Made by a program: the position numbers and the translations under genes. The notes beneath the pieces were generated by a model, which saw nothing but the letters and a program-made list of their open reading frames with translations, made no database searches and had not been told where the DNA came from. This document shows positions 55,219 through 64,000 of a DNA stretch of 64,000 nt, one piece after another; the stretch's first letter is position 1; the number at the start of each line of letters is the position of its first letter. The DNA is from Allobosea sp. 117 (GTDB lineage Bacteria > Pseudomonadota > Alphaproteobacteria > Rhizobiales > Xanthobacteraceae): contig NZ_JNLC01000002.1 in NCBI RefSeq assembly GCF_000702305.1, positions 1 through 64,000 of the forward strand, given 5' to 3'.

Positions 55219-55650
55219 TCATGGCACCACCGGCGCGGCGAGCAGGGCAAGCGCGAACAGCGCCCACATCAGCAGCAAGATCAGAACTCCGATGGCGAAG
55301 AAGAAAAGGCGCAGGCGCACATTGTCCGAGCCGGCATGCACCAGCGCATGGGCGAGGCGGCTCGCCACGAAAACCCAGGAGAGCACGACGAAGGCGATGT
55401 CCGCCTTGCGCGTCAGCAGCGCGAAGGCGACCAGCGCGTAGAACAGCACCGGCAGCTCGAACTGGTTGCGGATCGCGTTGTTGACGAGCCGCGCCCGCCG
55501 CGGCCAGGCCCGGTCGTCGTCGACGATCGCCCTCACGTCCACCGCCCCCGCCCGCACCGCCTCGATCCGCAGGAACAGCAGCCGGAACAGCAGCGCGAAG
55601 ACGAGCGCGACCTGCACGAAGACGGGGAGAAGGATGGTCGTGACGGACAT
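55219..55650 (-). CDS. MAPEG family membrane protein
   Basis: Integral membrane protein of 143 residues with four hydrophobic segments and the MAPEG pattern (NNAIRNQFELPVLFYALVAFAL; FVASRLAHALVHAGSDNVRLR), related to microsomal glutathione transferases. Bacterial function unknown. It starts the rsmB-side unit and ends 13 bp before rsmB. Confidence 0.9.
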   Translation of the reverse strand: MSVTTILLPVFVQVALVFALLFRLLFLRIEAVRAGAVDVRAIVDDDRAWPRRARLVNNAIRNQFELPVLFYALVAFALLTRKADIAFVVLSWVFVASRLAHALVHAGSDNVRLRLFFFAIGVLILLLMWALFALALLAAPVVP

Positions 55651-55791
55651 GCGGCGCCGGGTTTGCGGGCTGACGGGTGAAGCGGGTGGCGGACAGCGGC
55701 GTCTATATCAGGTCTCGTCCAGCGCGTCGCCGCCGCTCCGGAACCGGCCGTGCCGCTTGCCCGTTGATGGGCGCACGGCAGGAGAAATGTC

Positions 55792-56226
55792 ATGACGGCG
55801 CAGGCTCATATCGCAACAACGGCCGATAGCGGGAGCAAGAACCCCGACCGGCGCAGGCGCTCGCTCTTCACCCGCTTCGCGCAGCATGTCTCGGCCTATG
55901 CCGGCAAGCCGATCACCTTCATCGCCGCGCTCTCGATCATCGTGCTGTGGGCGGTCAGCGGGCCGATCTTCGGCTTCAACGACACCTGGCAGCTCGTCAT
56001 CAACACGTCGACCACCATCATCACCTTCCTGATGGTGTTCGTGATCCAGAACAGCCAGAACCGGGACACGGCTGCGCTGCAGATCAAGCTCGACGAGCTG
56101 ATCTCCAAGCTGGAGGGGCCGCGCGAGATATTGCTTGATCTGGAAGAGCTCGACGACGCCGAGCTGGAAAAGCTCCGCGCCGAGTTCGAGGCGATGGCCG
56201 AGAAGGCGCGGCAGAAGGGCGGGTAG
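55792..56226 (+). CDS. Low-affinity iron permease family protein
   Basis: Protein of 144 residues with two hydrophobic segments (FIAALSIIVLWAVSGPIFGF and LVINTSTTIITFLMVFVIQ) followed by NSQNRDTAALQIKLDELI and an acidic coiled tail. This matches the family named after fungal Fet4, though the short bacterial members are not proven iron transporters. Located between the MAPEG gene and guaB. Confidence 0.88.
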   Translation: MTAQAHIATTADSGSKNPDRRRRSLFTRFAQHVSAYAGKPITFIAALSIIVLWAVSGPIFGFNDTWQLVINTSTTIITFLMVFVIQNSQNRDTAALQIKLDELISKLEGPREILLDLEELDDAELEKLRAEFEAMAEKARQKGG

Positions 56227-56359
56227 GATTACTCGCCCGGACGGGGATGCTGGAGCGAGCCTTCGAACAGCCTTCCATTGTCGCGCGCCCCGCGACGCCA
56301 CCATGCTCGGCCTCGAGCCTGGCATCTACGCCTTCGACCGGCGACAGGCGCGAACTTGG

Positions 56360-56382
56360 ATGGCCGGGACAAGCCCGGCCAT
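56360..56382. repeat. Palindromic intergenic repeat unit
   Basis: ATGGCCGGG-acaag-CCCGGCCAT, a perfect 9-bp hairpin of the same family as the pair at 748-833. It lies 38 bp beyond the guaB stop and may act as its terminator. Confidence 0.75.
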
Positions 56383-56419
56383 GACGTCCAGACTACGATG
56401 GAAGTGTGGCCGTGCGCTC

Positions 56420-59692
<3,273 letters not shown>

Positions 59693-59727
59693 TCAGGAAT
59701 TGCAGCCAAGGCGTTGAAGAATCAACG

Positions 59728-60456
59728 TCAGGACCGGCCGCGGAACCCCGTCGCCACGACGTAGAGCTCGGAGGAATCTGCTCGGCTGGCCTGCGGCTTC
59801 ACATGGCGGACCGTCGCGAAGTCGCGCTTCAGGTCGGCCAGCAGCGTCGCCTCGGTGCCGCCCTGCAGCACCTTGGCGATAAAGGCGCCACCCGGTGCCA
59901 GCACCTGCCGGGCGAAATCGATCGCCGTCTCCACCAGACCGACGATGCGCAGATGATCGGTCGCCCTGTGGCCGGTGGTGTTGGCGGCCATGTCGGACAT
60001 CACGACGTCGGCCGGGCCGCCCAGCATGGCGACGAGACGCTCCGGCGCCTCCTCGGCGAGGAAGTCGAGCTTCGCGAACAGGACACCCGGCACTGGGTCC
60101 ATCTCCAGAAGATCGATGGCGACGACCTTGCCGTGCCCCTCCTCCGCCTTCACGCGCTTGGCGGCGATCTGGCTCCAGCCCCCCGGCGCCGCGCCGAGAT
60201 CGAGCACGCGGCCGCCCGGGCGCAGCAGCTTCAGCTTGTCGTCGATCTCGAGGAGCTTGAAGGCCGCGCGCGAGCGCCAGCCCTCGCGCTTGGCGCGCGC
60301 CACGTAGGGATCGTTGAGCTGGCGCTGCAGCCATTTCTGCGAGGACGAACTCAGCGAGCGCGCCTTCTTCAGGCGTACCTTGAGCGGGCGGGCCTCGGGG
60401 CGGCCCTCCCCGCTGCCGCCCGGCGAGCGGCCCGGCGTCTTCACGCGCTCGCTCAC
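59728..60456 (-). CDS. rlmE: 23S rRNA (uridine-2'-O)-methyltransferase RlmE/FtsJ
   Basis: SAM-dependent 2'-O-methyltransferase of 242 residues for 23S rRNA. The SAM motif [16 protein letters not shown] and the catalytic K-D-K-E set are visible: Lys in [10 protein letters not shown], Asp in [13 protein letters not shown], Lys in FIAKVLQGG and Glu in [12 protein letters not shown] basic N-terminal extension of about 30 residues precedes the fold. It starts with GTG at 60456, overlapping the ppx stop by 4 bp (GTGA). Confidence 0.93.
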   Translation of the reverse strand: MSERVKTPGRSPGGSGEGRPEARPLKVRLKKARSLSSSSQKWLQRQLNDPYVARAKREGWRSRAAFKLLEIDDKLKLLRPGGRVLDLGAAPGGWSQIAAKRVKAEEGHGKVVAIDLLEMDPVPGVLFAKLDFLAEEAPERLVAMLGGPADVVMSDMAANTTGHRATDHLRIVGLVETAIDFARQVLAPGGAFIAKVLQGGTEATLLADLKRDFATVRHVKPQASRADSSELYVVATGFRGRS

Positions 60457-61622
60457 AGGCCGGCCTCGGCAGACTGCGCCCCGGCCCTGTGCCGCCACAC
60501 GCCGTCGGCGCGCATCAGCTCGACCAGAATACCCTCGCGCAGGCCGCGATCGGCGACGCGCAGCCGGTCGCATGGGAAGGCCCGGCGCACCGCCTCGAGG
60601 ATGGCGCAGCCGGCGAGCACGAGATCGGCACGCTCGGCGCCGATGCAGGGATTGGCGACGCGCTCGGCGAACGGCATGGCGAGCAGCCGGTCGACCACCG
60701 TGCGCACCTGCGGCGCGTCGAGCCAGGTGCCGTCGACCTGCGAACGGTCGTAGCGCGGCAGGTCGAGATGCACGCCGGCGATGGTAGTCACCGTGCCCGA
60801 GGTGCCGAGCAGATGCAGGCGCCCGCAATCATGCGGGCCAACCGCCGCCACGAGGCGGTCGAGATGCGGGCGGAACTCGGCGACCATCGCCTCGAAATCG
60901 TCGCGGGTCACCAGCACGCCGCCATGGCGCTCGGCCATGGAGACGACGCCGAGCGGCACCGAGACCCAGGCGCGAATGATCGCCGCCGGCGGCCCCTCGT
61001 CATGGGTCTCCACGCGGTCGAGCCAGACCACCTCGGTGGAGCCGCCGCCGATGTCGAACAGCACCGCGCCTTCCGAATTGGGATCGACCAGCGGCGTGCA
61101 GCCGACGGCGGCGAGCCGGGCCTCGGTCTCGCGGTCGACGATCTCGAGGTCGAGCCCGGTGCGCTGGCGCACGCGGCGGATGAACTCGTCGCCATTCGCC
61201 GCCGCGCGGCAAGCCTCGGTCGCGATCAGCCGCCTGTCGGCGATGCGCCGCGCGCCGATCTTGGCCGCGCACACGCCGAGCGCATCGATGGCGCGCGCCA
61301 TCGCCGCCTCGCCGAGTCGGCCGGAGCCGATCAGCCCTTCCCCGAGGCGCACGATGCGCGAAAAGGCGTCGACCACCCGGAAGCCGGTGGCGGTCGGGCG
61401 GGCGATCAGCAGGCGGCAATTATTGGTGCCAAGATCGAGCGCGGCATAGGAGGGTTCGGCCGGCGCCGGCCTGCCGCCGGGCGCCGAACCCTCGGCGCCG
61501 CGCCCGTGCTTGTGCCGCCGGCGCCAGTGCGAATCCGCAACCGGCCCGCTGGCGGCACGCTCGTCACGGCTCACCGCGCCGCGGGATGCGTGCTCGCGCG
61601 GCCTGTATACCTCATCGACCAT
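60453..61622 (-). CDS. ppx: Exopolyphosphatase / pppGpp phosphohydrolase (Ppx/GppA)
   Basis: Cytosolic phosphatase of 389 residues that trims polyphosphate or pppGpp. Phosphate loops: [16 protein letters not shown] and [28 protein letters not shown] follows. An unusual charged, probably disordered stretch of about 55 residues precedes the fold. The ATG at 61622 has GGGAGG upstream, which lies inside a possible hairpin (61630-61656). The stop overlaps rlmE. With ppk2 at 62.3 kb it suggests local polyphosphate control. Confidence 0.93.
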   Translation of the reverse strand: MVDEVYRPREHASRGAVSRDERAASGPVADSHWRRRHKHGRGAEGSAPGGRPAPAEPSYAALDLGTNNCRLLIARPTATGFRVVDAFSRIVRLGEGLIGSGRLGEAAMARAIDALGVCAAKIGARRIADRRLIATEACRAAANGDEFIRRVRQRTGLDLEIVDRETEARLAAVGCTPLVDPNSEGAVLFDIGGGSTEVVWLDRVETHDEGPPAAIIRAWVSVPLGVVSMAERHGGVLVTRDDFEAMVAEFRPHLDRLVAAVGPHDCGRLHLLGTSGTVTTIAGVHLDLPRYDRSQVDGTWLDAPQVRTVVDRLLAMPFAERVANPCIGAERADLVLAGCAILEAVRRAFPCDRLRVADRGLREGILVELMRADGVWRHRAGAQSAEAGL

Positions 61623-61629
61623 GGTGCAA

Positions 61630-61656
61630 CCTCCCGGCCCGCCCTTCGGCGGGAGG
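61630..61656 (-). promoter_or_regulatory. Possible RBS-masking hairpin in the ppx leader
   Basis: On the minus strand CCTCCCG pairs with CGGGAGG, which contains the ppx ribosome site GGGAGG; an inner stem CCCGCC / GGCGGG nearly continues it. A second perfect 9-bp hairpin lies upstream at 61732-61752. The remaining leader to 61938 holds no recognised gene. Confidence 0.5.
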
Positions 61657-61938
61657 CTGCACGGTCCCCGAAACGTCCTGATATCGCCACATGTTGAACG
61701 AAAGTGTATCAGCCGCCGCGCATCACGCAATGCCGGTGGGCTGCCCACCGGCGTTGCGGCCACGCCGCGCCATGTTGTCAGTTGTCCTGAAACGTGGTGT
61801 CGCGACGAGCGTTGTGGAAGGGGTAGACCGCGCACCGCGAAGGCGCTATAGAGCGCGCCACTGCCGACGGTTCGCGAGCCTCCCCGCGGGGCAATCGCCC
61901 GGACCATCCCGAAAGGCGTTATGTTTCAACGCCTTCGA

Positions 61939-62012
61939 TGGGGGATAGTTTAACGGTAGAACTGCGGACTCTGACTCCGTTAGTCCAGGTTCGAATCCTG
62001 GTCCCCCAGCCA
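61939..62012 (+). tRNA. tRNA-Gln (anticodon CUG)
   Basis: 74 nt with encoded CCA. Acceptor TGGGGGA pairs with TCCCCCA; the anticodon loop CTCTGAC gives CUG (Gln); the T-arm GGTTCGAATCC is canonical. No island is attached to its 3' end in the window. Confidence 0.97.
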
Positions 62013-62261
62013 ATCATCCTGAATGCGGCAGCACCACTTCGACCGGCGCGAGCCTTGCTCGCATCGTCGCGCCTCTGCCGTTCAGGCCATGCTCATCGCG
62101 AGCCGCGACAAACATCCCAATGACTTAGGTCAACGCCCGGTGGTGGCTCGTCCACCATGCTGCGCAGATGCCGCGAGCCAAGCGCGGCGGGTTGAGGTAT
62201 TTTGGGATATTCTAATGAGCATCGGCCCATGGTGGGGCCGCCGGTTCAGAAGAGACGTGGC

Positions 62262-63083
62262 ATGAAGACCAAGAAGCAGGAGCCTTCCAACGCGGAACCC
62301 GCAACGGAAGGCAAGCTCTCGCGCAAAGTCTATGAACGGGAGCTCGAGCGCCTCCATGGCGAGCTGGTCGCCATGCAGGCATGGGTCCAAACGACCGGCG
62401 CCAAGGTCTGCGTCATTTTCGAGGGACGCGACGGCGCCGGCAAGGGCGGCACCATCAAGGCGATCATGGAGCGGGTGAGCCCTCGGGTCTTCCGGGTGGT
62501 CGCGCTGCCGGCGCCGACCGAGCGCGAAAAATCGCAGATGTATGCCCAGCGCTACCTGCCGCATCTACCCGCGGCAGGCGAAGTCGTTATCTTCGATCGT
62601 AGCTGGTACAACCGTGCCGGCGTGGAGCGGGTCATGGGCTTCTGCTCCGACGAGCAGGCGGACAAGTTCCTGGCCAGCATTTCGTCGGTCGAACGCGCCA
62701 TTGTGGAATCCGGCGTCATACTGGTGAAATACTGGCTCGAGGTGAGCCCGGAAGAGCAGACCCGCCGCATCGAGGGCCGGATCAACGATCCGCGCAAGGG
62801 CTGGAAGCTTTCGCCGATGGACCTGAAATCCTACAGCCGTTGGTACGACTATTCGCGGGCGCGCGACACCATGTTCGCTGCCTCCGACAGCGCCTGGGCA
62901 CCCTGGTACGTCGCCGATTCCAACGACAAGAAGCGGGCCCGGCTGAACATCATCACGCATCTGTTGTCCAAGGTGCCGTATGAGAAAGTGCCGCGGGAGA
63001 AGATCAAGCTGCCGAAGCGGCAAAAGCCGCATGGATATGTCGAGCCCGAGGATACCCGCCACCATGTGCCGGCGGTGTTCTGA
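62262..63083 (+). CDS. ppk2: Polyphosphate kinase 2
   Basis: PPK2-family kinase of 273 residues that transfers phosphate between polyphosphate and nucleotides. Walker A GRDGAGKGG (55-63), the Walker B-type FDRSWYNRAGVERVM and the lid region RIEGRINDPRKGWKLSPMD are intact. One PPK2 domain, so a nucleoside-diphosphate-type enzyme is most likely. The ATG at 62262 is preferred over an upstream start at 62202 because it fits the usual length. No ribosome site is strong. Confidence 0.93.
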   Translation: MKTKKQEPSNAEPATEGKLSRKVYERELERLHGELVAMQAWVQTTGAKVCVIFEGRDGAGKGGTIKAIMERVSPRVFRVVALPAPTEREKSQMYAQRYLPHLPAAGEVVIFDRSWYNRAGVERVMGFCSDEQADKFLASISSVERAIVESGVILVKYWLEVSPEEQTRRIEGRINDPRKGWKLSPMDLKSYSRWYDYSRARDTMFAASDSAWAPWYVADSNDKKRARLNIITHLLSKVPYEKVPREKIKLPKRQKPHGYVEPEDTRHHVPAVF

Positions 63084-63130
63084 GCGCCGCCGCGCGTCCG
63101 CATCTGCGTCACGACCGTACGGAGAGTGTG

Positions 63131-63628
63131 ATGACCGAAATCGACAAGACCTCCGCAGCCAGCGCCAAGCTCGGCGATGAGAGCTTCATGTCCGCCACCG
63201 ACCTGCGCGGCTACATGGACAAGCTCGCCATGGCGCAAGCCAACGAGGCCGTGGAGGCCATGGAGAGCGCCAATCGCGCGAAGGAGGCGCTCGCCAAGCA
63301 GCTTGCCGAGCCGATCGACCTGACGCCGGAGAAGCTCCACGAGATCGCCCAGAGCCTTCTCGTCAAGCTGCGTCTGGCGGCCGAGCGCGGCGAGACCGAG
63401 CTCATGGTGATGCGGTTCCCCAACAATCTGTGCACCGACCGCGGCCGGGCCATCAACAACACCGAAGAGCGCTGGCCGGAGACGCTGATCGGCCGCCCGC
63501 GCCAAGCCTACGAGCTGTGGCGCGACCGGCTGAAGCCGGCGGGCTACGGCCTCGCCGCCATGATCGTGGACTGGCCGAACGGCATGCCGGGGGACGTCGG
63601 GCTGTTCCTGACGTGGCGCGGCAAGTGA
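63131..63628 (+). CDS. Conserved hypothetical protein
   Basis: Protein of 165 residues without signal or membrane segments. The N-terminal half is helical and charged (KLAMAQANEAVEAMESANRAKEAL); the C-terminal half (ELMVMRFPNNLCTDRGRAINN, GLAAMIVDWPNGMPGDVGLFLTW) is a pattern of uncharacterised alphaproteobacterial proteins. ATG at 63131 with GGAG upstream. It follows ppk2 by 47 bp on the same strand. Confidence 0.8.
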   Translation: MTEIDKTSAASAKLGDESFMSATDLRGYMDKLAMAQANEAVEAMESANRAKEALAKQLAEPIDLTPEKLHEIAQSLLVKLRLAAERGETELMVMRFPNNLCTDRGRAINNTEERWPETLIGRPRQAYELWRDRLKPAGYGLAAMIVDWPNGMPGDVGLFLTWRGK

Positions 63629-63658
63629 AAAATCGGCGAGGAAGGCGAGGCGCTTCCC

Positions 63659-64000
63659 TCAGTCGATGATGTTGTAGCCGCCGTCGATGTAGAGGACCTG
63701 CCCGGTCATGAGCCGGGCAGCGTCATGCGCGAGGAAGGCGGTGGCGACGCCGACATCGTCGATGGAGACGAGTTCGCGCGCCGGTGCCTTGGTCTTCGCC
63801 TTCTCCAGCAGGGCGTCGAATTCGGGGATGCCGGAAGCCGCGCGCGTCGCCAGCGGCCCGGGCGAGATGGCGTGCACGCGGATGCCCTTGGGGCCGAGCT
63901 CGGCCGCCATGTAGCGCACCGCGCTTTCCAGCGCCGCCTTGGCGACGCCCATGATGTTGTAGTTCTCCACCACGCGCTCCGACCCGTAATAGGTCATGGT
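63659..64000 (-). CDS. FabI-type enoyl-ACP reductase (5' part outside window)
   Basis: The C-terminal 113 or so residues of an SDR of the FabI group, which reduces the last double bond in each fatty-acid elongation cycle. Visible are the Tyr-(x)6-Lys type region (TYYGSERVVENYNIMGVAKAALE), AISPGPLATRAASGI and the C-terminal TGQVLYIDGGYNI. The start lies beyond the right edge. It could be a paralogue and not the main FabI. Confidence 0.85.
   Translation of the reverse strand, partial: TMTYYGSERVVENYNIMGVAKAALESAVRYMAAELGPKGIRVHAISPGPLATRAASGIPEFDALLEKAKTKAPARELVSIDDVGVATAFLAHDAARLMTGQVLYIDGGYNIID

Overview
The window reads as part of the chromosome of a high-GC alphaproteobacterium of the order Hyphomicrobiales (Rhizobiales), possibly Xanthobacteraceae or a near relative. 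This is inferred from the guaB / MFS / rlmE-ppx / rsmB-guaA neighbourhood, a full-length NdvB-type cyclic beta-glucan synthase, HisKA_2-type kinase signalling, many small conserved alphaproteobacterial proteins, and a palindromic CATGGCCGGG-type intergenic repeat. The species cannot be fixed from the sequence alone.

Layout. (1) 1-8.3 kb: a polyamine-type ABC importer (binding protein and ATPase, the latter cut by the window edge), an IclR regulator, a 2-hydroxyacid dehydrogenase, an aldehyde dehydrogenase, a class III aminotransferase and an AbrB-family membrane protein. The importer promoter and the dehydrogenase/aminotransferase promoter carry the same 27-bp element, so they probably form one regulon for uptake and oxidation of an amine. 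(2) 8.5-19.1 kb: one tightly packed eight-gene operon (two permeases, binding protein and ATPase of a NitT/TauT-type importer, MmgE/PrpD protein, D-threonine aldolase-like PLP enzyme, HyuA, HyuB), transcribed away from a GntR/UTRA regulator. A perfect TGACTAG/CTAGTCA palindrome lies between them. (3) 19.1-23.9 kb: a second HyuA-HyuB pair with a divergent LysR regulator.

(4) 23.95-52.27 kb: accessory DNA downstream of guaA. The last 15 bp of guaA (52252-52266) recur at 46918-46932 (15/15) and 23947-23961 (14/15), in the same orientation. This is the pattern of two genomic islands inserted in tandem at the guaA 3' end. The larger (about 23 kb) begins with an AbiEi/DUF6088-type antitoxin-like gene, an AlpA regulator, a Phd-VapC pair and a broken gene. 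It then carries a giant cyclic glucan synthase, a cold-shock protein, a fatty acid desaturase, NhaA between two transglutaminase-like proteins, a HisKA_2 kinase, a lone receiver and several small proteins: an envelope and stress cargo. The smaller (about 5.3 kb) carries a short-chain dehydrogenase, an exported esterase, an aldo/keto reductase and an AraC regulator. Copies of one conserved element lie upstream of all three enzyme genes, the third also upstream of araC. No integrase remains, and broken genes cluster at or near the junctions.

(5) 52.25-64 kb: core chromosome with guaA, rsmB, a MAPEG protein, a low-affinity iron permease-like protein, guaB, an MFS exporter, rlmE-ppx (overlapping), tRNA-Gln(CUG), ppk2, a conserved hypothetical gene and the 3' part of a FabI-type reductase. 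Polyphosphate metabolism (ppx, ppk2) and GMP synthesis (guaB, guaA) are both represented.
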